Origin: Fasciola hepatica
Taxonomy: Eukaryota; Platyhelminthes; Trematoda; Plagiorchiida; Fasciolidae
Assembly: GCA_948099385.1 (NCBI GenBank)
Contig: CANUEZ040000029.1
Location: 3,627,501-3,691,500, forward strand
Direction: 5' to 3'
Length of the DNA: 64,000 nt
Below the pieces are notes generated by a model. The model did no database searches. It saw only the letters and a program-made list of their open reading frames with translations, and was not told the DNA's origin. This document shows, piece by piece, positions 42,900 to 53,640 of this stretch. Both the position numbers and the translations under genes were made by a program. Within the stretch, counting starts at the first letter, position 1; each line of letters starts with the position of its first letter.

Positions 42900-44400
42900 C
42901 TGTCCGTTTCTTTAGTTGGCTTCGGTAGGTTTGGCATTCCGAATGTATCCGCTGGTGTTTCCAAAATGATATGCTTGTTCTTCGATCCAGAGGCTGTTAA
43001 TTTATATCAAGCACGAGGGTGGTTCTGCCGTCGTACCCAGGTTCCATCGGGTACCGCTACTTCGAACAATTTTGGAGCTATCCACATCTTCTACCGAACT
43101 GGTTTTTCAAGGACGGAAGTTCTTGGCGTACATTGGGGTTACCACGAGAAACCCTGTTAGTGGCTATGGATGCTGTTTTTTCTATTTTTCTTTTGGGAGC
43201 AGCTAGCTGTGAACCTTTCTCAGTTTGCGGTCCATAAGAATTTCCGCGGTTGACAACCCGTTCGGCGTCGCTATTTTGGGTGTTTTTCGGTAGATGGACC
43301 ACAGCTTGGAAGTGTCTACAAGGCGCCTGACCTGATTGTTTCGTTGAGGGTGGGAAGGGCGTGAGAAAATGTGCTCAGTTGTGTTTCGCTGGTAGTACTC
43401 ACAGAAGCTGGTGGAAGTGGGCTCTAGGTCCATACCGAAAACTATCTGGTCCAGCATCTCACCCTGGATGAACATGTGTTGAAGAGCCAAAATTGTGCCG
43501 TAGGATTTGGGAAGGTTGATGGGGATCACTTCGGGCCATTTAAATGGAGCACCAACAAAAATGATATATGATGTGTCCCTGAAGGATTTTGGAAGGTCAT
43601 GTTTAGCCTGGACCAGGGCCGATCGGGAATGGGCCGTCGAACCTGGAGTCCGATGAGTTGTCATCTTTTGGCTTGCTGACAGACAGAGCACTGTTGTACT
43701 ATAGTCCCAATACCACTCTCTGTTCCAGGCCAGTTGGTATAGCTCCGCGCGACGGACTTCGCGCTTGAGATTTCCGGATGTCCAGCATGAAATTGTTGTA
43801 GAATGGCCCGTCGAAGTGAACTTGGTATGACAACTTTATCACACTGCTTGTGGCATGAACCCGCAGTGTACAGAGGATCACGACTGCGGTAGCAGTGTAG
43901 AAGTTCTCCAGTCGATGTCTTCGTTAGCCATGATGAGCGGAGGAATGTTGTTAACCAAGGCAGGATAGGAAAGCGTTTAGTGGCTCTGCGTACGTCTGCT
44001 GCGGCAACCGGAATAGCACGAATGGCATCAGAAGACTGCTCCAAGAAGCTGTCTTCCACTGGTACTCCCTCAGTGATAACCTCGATATCCGGCCACTTCT
44101 TTTGCCACCACCTTGGCTACCACAGTCCAGATGGGTAGTCCGTTTGGTTTATCATACACTTCACCCAAATCCAGCTGCCGAAATTTTCAGGTCTATTCAC
44201 CCGTTGATTACAACCGAAATACACCAGTAAAGTCATGTAGTGTTTGAGTGAACAAAAGTGGTTATGGTTGAGGCGGGAATTCCGAATCGGTTTCGAAATC
44301 GCTGGAGGGCGGTGTGGATAGCTGAACAGTCGTGGGATTGCTGATATAAGCGACAAATGGACGGTCACTAACGAGTAACCGGGCGGAAGAGATGCCAAAG
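42900..44400 (-). pseudogene. Ty3/gypsy integrase remnant
   Basis: On the minus strand VVIPSSLRRAILQQFHAGHP..AKSVARSYTNWP..IVQQCSVCQQAK is the gypsy HHCC region. After a frameshift GAPFKWPEVIPI, a degenerate D-NG-QF block (IVFGMDLEPTS), SHPQRNNQVRRLV, and NGLSTAEILMDRKLR follow, the usual order of the catalytic core. Past 43,200 a degraded chromodomain-like or GPY region is suggested by VYAKNF-type sequence. The second catalytic Asp and the Glu are lost; RT is not preserved. Confidence 0.78.
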
Positions 44401-45924
44401 AACATTGTTAGAAGTAAAGCAAGCGTGGGGCTTTGAAAGTGCAGTCAGAGATACCAGCGGAATATTGGACACTGATCCAGCATTGGGTAACTAATTGTGG
44501 AGGAAGCATGTGTAATAAAGGCAAGTGATTCAAAGGTGATAATAAAACGGACCTTTTGTGCAGGTGCTTACAGTGTCATATGGAAATTCAAATGAAGGCG
44601 AAAAGTTCGCAGGGACTTCAGTGAACTTTTGAAGAGCATGAATGGTGTATGGACATAGAACGGACTTTAAAATAAAAGAAAAGCCGTCAATGAAACGGCT
44701 TAGTGGAGACAAAACGTCGATGGTTTGGCTAGGCAGAAGTTGGAAGAGTGTAATTTTTTTTGTTTTTGTATGTGATAGAAAATTGTTAACCAAATTATGG
44801 TTGGCTGCAGATGGCTGGTATTCTGTTTCTTAAAGACCTTGGTTGCAGGTGGTGGCAGGTAGAATGTTGAGGGAAGCAGGCAAAAAAGGGCTGGTTTGAC
44901 GAAGTTGACAGCTGCGAAGGCTGGGTTCCGGCCATTGGTTTCGTACTGCAACACGGGAAGAATTTGAACTGTTGGGCTGGATTATTTGGGAATAGACGTT
45001 GAGCGGATGTGTCGATGGTTGGTGTCAGGAATCACCTCTGCGATCCGGTGAGACTTTCATGAGGTTTTGTTAATCCGTGTACGGTGCCCCATGTAACGTC
45101 AGCGGGCGAGAGTATAGGTTTAAACCACTGATCAAATCGTCCAGTCCTTACGGTAATCCGGAATAAACGTCGATTCGGCCGATGGCTACCCAAGTAACCA
45201 ATGCAATCTGGAAGAGATCAGGAGTGCGGCAGTCTGGAGTGTGTTCCAGCTGTGGGTTATGATTATCGTTTTTATGGAAGCAAGAAAATAAAAATTTTGT
45301 TATCCGAACAATTAGTTATCGTTTGGCTAGTGGACCGGTCTATTAGGGATCCCTAGACGGAGACTGGTAGCTTTCTAGGGTAGTTGGGTGATAGTAGAGA
45401 TTTGGGGCGATATCAGGTTGGCGGTGGATGAAGAGAGGGTGTCCGCTAGGGAACCAGGAATAAAACAATAGTAGATGGTCTGGTCTGGAAGAAGAATGAG
45501 AAAATAGGAAGATAACAGTCTGGTCAGTTCACCAGCTGTGGTCGAGGACGGCAAACCGTAAAAAAGGAGAAAAACGCTGAGTGTAAAAATGAGGATTTTT
45601 CATGTGGGGGCAAAAGTGCTGGTATTCGGCAGGGGCATACGGATTCCGGTTGGAATGGGGTCTCAACTTACCATGAGCATATGCGCAGAGAAGTAAAGCC
45701 TAGTTACAAAGGAATGGTAATCCGTGTGGCAAGGCTTCAGTGTACGAGAAAGGCGCAAAAAAGCAGGATGGGACGGTTGAGTTCTAGCCTGAGCCAGGAA
45801 TAAAGTGAGAGCGAGCACCCATCGCTAAAGGACGGAGCGGTTTTTTTTATATATATGCTAATTGTGTTGTAAAATGGCACAATCTAGTTAGGAAGGGGGA
45901 CAAGTGAGTGCAGCATACCCAAGG
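44401..45924. other. No recognisable gene
   Basis: G-rich, purine-biased sequence without a protein family. Short runs ccaggaataaa occur twice. A short T8(AT) run is at about 45,841-45,857. Confidence 0.4.
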
Positions 45925-45942
45925 TATATATATATATATATT
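45925..45942. repeat. (AT)n tail of LINE-A
   Basis: Short alternating AT run immediately beyond the shared 3' terminal sequence. LINE-B has a longer run in the same place (62,791-62,832). Confidence 0.7.
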
Positions 45943-46489
45943 GATGTATAGGTGGGTGCGATCATCGGACGGGTCATGCGAAAGCGGTCGGACGCAAAAG
46001 ACTATGGCAAGGAAAGTGAGATAGAGTGACGCAGCTGAGGATCAGCGGTTAACGGAAAGAAGAACAAAAGTTAAGCACGGGCTCATCGGTGCGGCGGATC
46101 CCAAAGGCACATTGAGGCCATGAAACGTGAGACTAAAAGGGAAACGCCCAAGTGTGGCTAAAACTTTCAATGGGAAAGTTAGTATTTCGCCTAGAGTGGT
46201 CATTGAGGAGGAGTAAAGACCAAGTTCTGCATGAAATTACAGAAGAACCTTAGCTGGGGGATAGGGTGGGAGCAGAAATGGTAACGTCATAACTGGGTGT
46301 TGAGTTCAGTTAGTGAGTCACGCTAAGTGGGATGAATCAGACTGGATTTTCCAGTTCGAAATCGCAGAGGTGGTGAGGGAAGTATATGTGGTGGGACCTG
46401 GTGCGGAAGAGAGGCGTTGTAAGCTAAGAGATATCGAGGAGCGTTGAGTTACTCACCGTGCTTGTGTTAATAATTACAGGACAGTAGTG

Positions 46490-46615
46490 AGTATATATAC
46501 ATATATATATAGTATATAAAAATGTTATATATATACACATATATGTATATATATGAATAGGCATATATATATATATATGTATATATATGCATATATATGT
46601 ATATATATAAATGTA
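46490..46615. repeat. Compound TA-rich microsatellite in the LINE-A 3' UTR
   Basis: Interrupted TATA/TATG repeats over about 125 bp. The shared LINE terminal sequence is not found next to it, so I do not read it as a second element end. Confidence 0.85.
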
Positions 46616-47133
46616 TAAAGCTGAGAGGAGCGGAAGCCAGGATAAATAAGAGGATCAAGGAGTGAATTAGTGGGTGGTGGGACTTAATGTCTTAGGATCC
46701 AGCACCACTGGATAATTTGGTGCAGGGGGAAAACATCATTGGCTAAAACCTTCAGCTGGAGAAAAGTTGTTTTTCATGGCTGCCCTAGTACTATATGGCG
46801 AGAGAGGCAGTAATTGTTTAGACATGGTTGTGGAAACCGACTAGTGAATTAGATGAGGCAGGGATGTATAAGGGTCAGGTGATGGTACGTGAATGTGGGT
46901 GAGTAGCTAGAACCGGCAGGCATCTAGATATTTATAGTTGTAAACGACAAAACTATCCTTCTGCAATGTGGGTTATACGTAAAAAATAATAATAAATGGT
47001 AAGCCTATCGTCTGTCTTTAGGCAGAAAATGGTAGGTTTGGAATATGGTGCCGTGATCCTAGTAGTTGAACCCGTTTTTGAAGGCCAGCTCGACGGATAG
47101 CAGAGAGCGGGAGGAGAGACTGAAGCTAGGGTT

Positions 47134-50100
47134 CTAAAGTTCGATGCCTTCTTCATAGGCTCGATCCTCAGATATGCTGGCGTTAGTCAAAGATAACATA
47201 TGACTAACGGTAAGTTGTGATTTAAGGGCATGGCTGAACTGGGTTATTGACGCACATTTGCGAATGGTCCGAGGCAGCTTATTCCAAAGCTTTGAATATT
47301 TAATGAGAAAGAAGTTGGATCTGATTGCCAGCCTGCAATGTGGGATGGTCAGACTGAAGTCTCTGTGGCGCAAAGGGTAAGATGAGGGTAGGGAAAACTG
47401 TATAGAGTTGGTAGAAGTGAACGCAGAGCAATGAATAAGTCTGTATAGAAAACACAAGTTAAGCCTGACATGTCTAAGCCATACGGGGTCAAGTTTTAAT
47501 AGAATGCATCGCTCTTTATAGCTCAGTGGAGAGGAATATCCCATTAGCTTCTTGGTGAAGGTGCGCTGGACTTTCTCCAGGCGTATTCTGTCAGATTTAG
47601 ACATTCCAGAGAAGATTATAGGGCAGTATTCGAGGTGGGGTCTAGCATGGGGTTGGTATGTAAGGAGGATACTATGTTTCATTTTAAATGATCTGAGAAC
47701 TGGGCCTATTATCTGCCTGGCCCTGGCCGTCTGAAATGAGACATGTTCCGAAAATTGTAGATTGTTATTGTATCGAAGCCCAAGATCCTTCACTGATGAG
47801 CTTGGGGCGATGGGTACTTGGTTCAGTGACAGAGTTCCGAGGGGGACTTGACATCTGTAGGTTGTGTAGAAGCTTTTAAGTGTCGAGAAGCACATTTGCC
47901 ATGAAGTGCACCATTGATCAAGTTTCTCAAGATCACTACCTATTTCAGACAGTGCTGTGCTCAAATCTTGATGGCGGAAATCATACACGATTTTGATGTC
48001 GTCGGCAAAGAGGAAAGGTGTGCCATGTCGCACAATCGGAAAAATGTCGTTAATATACAGTAGGAAAAATAGCGGACCAAGTACACTTCCTTGTATGACT
48101 CCACTAGTGACAGGCGCCGGTTGCGATAGATGACCATTAGCATATACAACCTGGGTTCGATCCGACAGGTGAGAAGTGATCCATGATAAAAGCGGGTCAT
48201 GGATACCATAGGCCCGGAGTTTTGTTAACAATCGGGAATGAGGAACTCGGTCAAATGCCTTGGTCATATCGAGGTAGATGAAAATCATAGATTTTCCGTC
48301 GTCAGCTGTCGTGATCACTAGGTTGAAGAAATCAAACTGGCATGTGGTACAAGAACGTGACTTTAGGAAGCCATGTTGGCCACTGTGAATGAGGTTATGG
48401 GAAATGAGATAATCGGACATCCGCTGTTTAATCAAACGCTCCATTATTCTGGCAGCTAAAGGGGTATGGTTGATAGGACGATAATTTGAAGGGTCATGCA
48501 CTGGACCTTTTTTGTGGATGAGAATAATGGTTGAAGTTTTCCACTGGGATGGAAAAATGCCGTTTTTAAGGGAAAAGTTGTAGAGATTCATAAAGACAGC
48601 AGCGATGTCAGTTCCGCCAAGATGAAAGAGTGCTGGGGGGATGCCGTCATAGCCAGGGGGGGAGGAGGGTCTAACACGCAGCAGCAGGTGGGTCACATCG
48701 TTCAAACTGAATTCAATGTCAGAGAGAACTTGCTCGGTGATGAGGGGTACGGGTGGCAGGTTTACAGTGGCGTCAGTGGTCATGGATTCTGAAAAGAAGG
48801 TATTGAGCGCCTCAGCGATTTCAGCTGCAGATTTATTATGCGTGCTGTTTCCCAAAATTAGATATGGTATCCCTGTAGGCTCTCTCTGATTTCTGCTCTT
48901 CAGCAGTCGGGACAATCGGTACGATCTGTCGAAGGAATTCAAGGCCGAAAGCTCCTGCTTTCTCAGCAGTTCATTAGTCCGAAGACTGATGGTGACAGAG
49001 AGAGAGTGAAGTTGCAATAGTATGGAGAAGTCCCTGGTTTTATTGTAGATCTTCTGCAGTTTTGCATTTTTATTTTGCAGCCTTGTTTGGAAGGAGCCGC
49101 GGGCTTGAGAACGGTTGGTCCCGATGGTGGTGATTGCTGACAAGCAGCTATGTAGCTTATGGTAGAATACGTCACTGGCGAGCTGAGTGTTGTGCTGTAG
49201 GAAATAGTCATCCCAGTTCAGGGATCGAAGCATAGGCTTGAGGTTCATCCAGTTGATCGTGTGCAGGGGCTGTTGAGATGAGCTACATATGGGGTCTATG
49301 GGTCCGGCTGTGAATATGCAAGATACCATTCTATGGTCACTGCCTGGGAAAGGGTTGAGGGCGGTAGTCATCACGTCCGATAGGCCAATGGTAAATATCA
49401 GGTCTAGTATGCTGTTACCTCTGGTTGGTGTCATTACGTGCTGGACCCAGCGCCCTGCGTGTATGGTCGAAACGAAGCTCGTGAAGTATTGGGGTGATGA
49501 CATGGTGTCCCAGCAGATATTAGGTGCATTGAAATCGCCAGCAATGATTTTTGACGAGGAGGGTAATAGTGCAAAGTGGTCAAAGGCTTTGACTACGTGG
49601 GCGAGGTCCGTGGTGTTTGAATTGGGTGGTCGATAAACGCAGCCGATATGGAGTGGAGAGTTGGCCAGAAGAACCGTTACCCATATTGAGTCCTGAATTG
49701 AGTCCAGTATTGGATCAGAGAGAGGAATGGTAGGCAAGCTGTTTTTAACGTGGATTAGACAGCCTCCTCCACGACGACGACGATTTTTCATGAAGGTTTA
49801 ATAACCAGCAATAGAAATTTGGTCTAGTGGGACAGAATCATTTAGCCAGGTTTCGGTTATGACAATGATGTCGAAGTCGGAAGACAGTACTATATTACGG
49901 AGAGTATGGGTTTTATTCAGTAATGAGCGAGCGTTAATGAGAAGCAAGTTAAGTGCAACTGTACCGTCATGGTGTGGAGTGGGAACAACCATCTGCGGGT
50001 GTTGATGGCTAACACTACCGAGGTGGTAAACGTCATTAAGTGGACTCATAACGACAGGGTTGTCATGTATAGAAGTGAAGGAGTCTAAACAGGGGTTAGA

Positions 50101-50286
50101 AGTGGGGAGCCGGCATTGTGAAGAAGGGGTGAAGCTGGGTTGGGGGGGGGGTGCCGTCAAGAAAAAATGGGTCGTTTGGGGAGGTGGGATTTCCGGGGTG
50201 GTTGAAGTAGCCAGGTGGGGGGTTGGATGCTGAGGTAATGGGTAACGGCAAGTGAGATGGCAGAAAGTAGTGGTGACTGGGTTCAA
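47134..50286 (-). pseudogene. LINE-A ORF2: endonuclease and reverse transcriptase, one in-frame stop
   Basis: Endonuclease motifs are LLLINARSLLNK, ITETWLND, IIAGDFNAPNICWD, ILDLIFT and GSDHRMVSCIF. RT motifs are YRPINHTPLAARIMERL, QHGFLKSRSC, IYLDMTKAFDRVPHSRLL, GVIQGSVLGPLFFLLYIND and FLFADDIKI with both aspartates present. The CR1-type tail has RLEKVQRTFTKKLMGY and VWLRHVRLNLCFLYRL, ending AYEEGIEL. A single TAA at 49,798-49,800 interrupts the endonuclease domain; the frame on either side is the same. It would need about 1,050 residues, normal for the group. The Met at 49,791 after the stop is not a real start. This is the least damaged RT in the window. Confidence 0.87.
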
Positions 50287-51216
50287 CGGGGTACGCAGGG
50301 GGCGGGTAGTTGCCGCTTGACCAAGACCGACGAAATAACTGTAGTTGGTTAGGCTGGCCCATCCTGTGTTCAGGAAAGGTCGCGGAGCTAGACAATTGAG
50401 GCCATTGGTTACAATTCGACTGGGGGTTACTTATTTGTATCACTGGAGGAGAGAGAAATTGGTTACGGAGGTTCGACGGGAGATGCTGGCGCTCAGCCAG
50501 ATGATTGGAAAACTGTTTCGGGGAAATTGGAGAATATGGTGTGTTCGATCCCGATGCATGATGATGCGCTACTCGGTGGCCGTTTTCGCCTGTATTGTAG
50601 AGTGGAGTTGGGAGGACCTTGTCGATTAGCCGAGGTACCACGCTAATACAACGAGGTGGGGTTGGCTGCTTTAGGGTGATGCAGGGTTGCGTCCTGCTTG
50701 CCAACAAGTATGAATTATTTGGGGTGTACTTGGAGTGCTTGGTGGGGGTTCTAAATGGGATTCTGAGAAGACTTACGGGGGGGAATACGGGAGTAGCCGG
50801 AGTAGCTAAAAGCTGTGGGGGGTCACAGAGTCCTGTCTGCCGATGGGACGATTGGCCACATAGTAGATCATGCCTTTTATGAACGATCTGTGTTCGCAAG
50901 ACGGTAGGATATGAGTTAGAGCAGGACGGGCTGTTGGCAACAGACTTCCCCGGAGTCTTTTTCGGTGGTGAGACGGTGGGCAGTAGGCTGGCATTAGAAG
51001 CGGCAGGCTTGGATGCACGGGACTTTGGTGGCCCTGGGCTAATGGTGGGTTTGGCATGGATATCGTTGCCGTTTGAAGGAGCGGAGTTTGATGGTAGAAG
51101 GCAGGGCCGTTTACTAGGGGGATGTGCTGGAGATGGGGTCAGGTCTAGGTCAACCAGAGTGGTGCAGACAACTGAAGGCTTTTGTGTTACGGGGTGGCTC
51201 GACAAGCAGCGAGAAG
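50096..51216 (-). pseudogene. LINE-A ORF1, 3' part (beyond the LTR insertion)
   Basis: An open frame of about 370 residues, rich in Pro, Ser, His and Asn, ends at a stop at 50,096. It overlaps the start of ORF2 by about 190 nt in another frame. It has no zinc knuckle or RRM that I can see. LINE-B keeps a similar Pro-rich stretch (59,377-59,787), so the low-complexity frame is a family trait. Its 5' edge abuts the target duplication of the LTR element and is in frame with 56,384-56,887. Confidence 0.75.
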
Positions 51217-51220
51217 ACGC

Positions 51221-51526
51221 TGTAGCGGCTTCGCAGACACCAAATTCAATAAAATACAATCGCGAGCTTAGAGCTTAGGCGCGCCTTGTTTAAGTCCACC
51301 GGCGTGAAAATAAGAACACGAAAAAAAGAAGAACCTTCGTCACACTACGTCAAAACGGCAAGGCGCGCTCCAGCTCATCAGCTCTGGTGATTAGCTCGAT
51401 CAGCCTCCCTTCTCCTGTACTTCATACAGGGCGATCAATACAAGTACAAAAACCATCAATCGCTGTCGTTCTGCGTCTTTATTCGCTGGACGGGAATTGA
51501 GTCCACAAATCGTGCGTTCGACCAAA
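51221..51526 (+). repeat. CsRn1-like 5' LTR
   Basis: Starts TGTAGCGG and ends GACCAAA; AATAAA occurs at 51,248-51,253. Identical to the 3' LTR except at position 3 (T here, A there). Confidence 0.95.
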
Positions 51527-51527
51527 T

Positions 51528-51545
51528 TGGTGAGCCCGTTCCAAG
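51528..51545 (+). other. Primer binding site
   Basis: TGGTGAGCCCG begins one base after the LTR. CsRn1-type elements are primed by tRNA-Trp, whose complement begins TGGTGACCCCG; one base differs here. Confidence 0.65.
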
Positions 51546-51686
51546 TTATTAATAATTTTTATTTATTTATTATATCGTCCGTGCCCTTCAGCGTTCCTTT
51601 TGTATTCGTTGTGCACATGCGTATTGAGCCTTTTTTGGTGTTGATTTCGATCAGCCATCGTATATTTATTTTGCTGTCTATTTGAT

Positions 51687-52532
51687 ATGGATGACGCTAA
51701 GTTAACTATGTCTGACCCTGCGGTGCCTGAAACGCTCTCTATTGCGCGCCCAGTGAAAGCGTTACCTTTCATTCCGGGTAATCCCTCTCTTTGGCTGACT
51801 CATCTGGAAGCACAGTTTGCTGCTTCCAGAATCACCTCCCAGCAACAGAAGTATGTGCATCTCACTGCCGAACTTCCTTTAAATATTCTTGAAGCCGTCG
51901 AGGTTATCATCTCCAACCCACCCACGGACAAGCCTTATGATATGCTTCGCCAGGCTATCTTAGATCGCACCGGGGTCTCCGACTCAAACCGTCTTCGTCA
52001 GCTGCTTAGTGGCATTTCCCTCGGTGACCAGAAGCCTTCACAGCTTCTGCGTCGTATGCGACAGCTGGCCAAGGGCATCCAAGTTGGTGACATGATGTTG
52101 CGAGAATTGTGGATGCAGCAGCTACCCCAACAAGCGCAATGCACTCTGGCCCTTCTCGTAGATGAAGTCTCACTAGACAGACTGGCTTTGGCGGCGGACC
52201 GCTTTATGGAAACCGCCTCCGCCCAAATTAGTCAGTGTGTTCGTTCGTCCACAACCACTACGGAGGCGACTCTCACAGATTTAGCTGCACAACTCAGTGC
52301 CCTTCGGGCGGACGTGACCGATATTCAGTCTTCACGTTCGGCACGTCGTAGCCGCTCCCCAACTCGCACCCGTCGGCCTATTGCCGCTCGCAGTCCTCCT
52401 AGGCCAGCCTCTCCCGATGCACACACTTGGACATGGTGTTGGTATCACCGCCAGTATCGTGCCAGCGCCAGGAAGTGTACACCCCCGTGCACGTTCCACG
52501 ACAACCAGGGAAACTCGTCGGCCAACGTGTAG
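51687..52532 (+). CDS. CsRn1-like Gag
   Basis: A 281-residue open frame. The capsid-like part contains [55 protein letters not shown] and [11 protein letters not shown], all familiar from CsRn1-clade Gag. An Arg/Ser/Pro-rich stretch leads to [18 protein letters not shown] at residues 251-268. This is the C-H-C-C motif that replaces the usual CCHC knuckle in the clade. The frame is intact and overlaps the start of the pol frame by 106 nt, so pol would be reached by a -1 shift. Confidence 0.92.
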   Translation: MDDAKLTMSDPAVPETLSIARPVKALPFIPGNPSLWLTHLEAQFAASRITSQQQKYVHLTAELPLNILEAVEVIISNPPTDKPYDMLRQAILDRTGVSDSNRLRQLLSGISLGDQKPSQLLRRMRQLAKGIQVGDMMLRELWMQQLPQQAQCTLALLVDEVSLDRLALAADRFMETASAQISQCVRSSTTTTEATLTDLAAQLSALRADVTDIQSSRSARRSRSPTRTRRPIAARSPPRPASPDAHTWTWCWYHRQYRASARKCTPPCTFHDNQGNSSANV

Positions 52533-53587
52533 GTACGGCAGCGCTCGTTGGCCTCCCTACACCCTGCCGTCTTCTATTTATCAAGGACCTCATCTCCCAC
52601 CGTCAGTTTTTGATTGACACTGGCGCACAGATCAGTGTCGTTCCCCCTAACCCTTCTGATCGTCAGCACCGGCACACTTTAGAGCTTCAGGCCGCCAATG
52701 GGTCTCGTTTATCCACTTTTGGTACTAGGCGCCTCAAGTTAGATCTGGGGTTGCGTCGTTTTTTTCAGTGGACTTTTGTCATTGCTGACGTTTCCCAGCC
52801 CATCTTAGGAGTTGATTTTCTGCATTATTTCAACCTTTCGTTACATCCCGCTTCTCGTAAGTTAACCGACCCTGTGACTCATCGTGCTGTTGTTGGATCT
52901 GTCTGCTTGGTCAACGTTGTTCGACCGTCCATAGCTCCTGTCGCCAACGATACCTTCACCAAAATTTTAGCTGAGTTTCCGTCTCTAACCGGACCGGCAA
53001 ACCACTTACCCGTGGTGCGCTCGGCTGTTGTACATCACATCAGTACCGCTGGACCTCCTGTTTTTGCCCGTCCGCGTCGCCTAGCCCCAGAAAAACTGGC
53101 CGTCGCTCGTCTTGAATTCCAGAAAATGCTGGACCTAGGCATCATCCGTCCTTCGAACAGCCCGTGGGCCTCTCCATTGCAAATGGTGCCGAAGAGAACT
53201 TCGGGCGACTGGCGTCCGTGTGGTGACTATCGTCGCCTCAATCAGGTCACAACGCCAGATCGATATCCTGTGCCTCACATTCATGATATCACGTCTGCTC
53301 TGGCTGGATCCACCATCTTCAGCAAAATCGACCTGGTCCGGGCCTATCATCAAATTCCGGTCGCCGACGAGGACGTTGCAAAAACCGCCGTTACCACTCC
53401 GTTCGGTCTTTTTGAGTTTCTCCGTATGCCATTTGGCTTGCGCAACGCGTCCCAAACGTTCCAGCGGTTTATTGACGGTGTTACCCGCGGGCTGCCCTTC
53501 GTTCACTCTTACATCGATGATATTCTTGTCTCTAGCCCAGCGTTGACGAACATCAGCTTCATCTTCGACAGCTCTTCCAGCGGTTAA
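52427..53587 (+). pseudogene. CsRn1-like Pol, part 1: protease and RT fingers/palm
   Basis: Protease active site [14 protein letters not shown] and the flap-like [10 protein letters not shown] are intact. RT contains [68 protein letters not shown] and SYIDDILVS, with all catalytic aspartates. Soon after the YIDD motif, near 53,545, the coding signal moves to another frame and this frame ends at 53,587. The indicated Met is only the first in the open frame; in the element Pol is expected as a Gag-Pol shift product. Confidence 0.9.
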
Positions 53588-53640
53588 CAGAGCACGGTGT
53601 CACCATCAATGGCGCCAAGACTGAATAAGGGAAGCCGTCA

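Noticed and set aside
46490..46615. TA-rich tract considered as a second LINE terminus inside the LINE-A 3' UTR
   Set aside because: The 60-bp family terminus is not found beside it.
50345..51278. Plus-strand open frames of 60-115 residues opposite LINE-A ORF1
   Set aside because: Antisense shadows of the Pro-rich ORF1.
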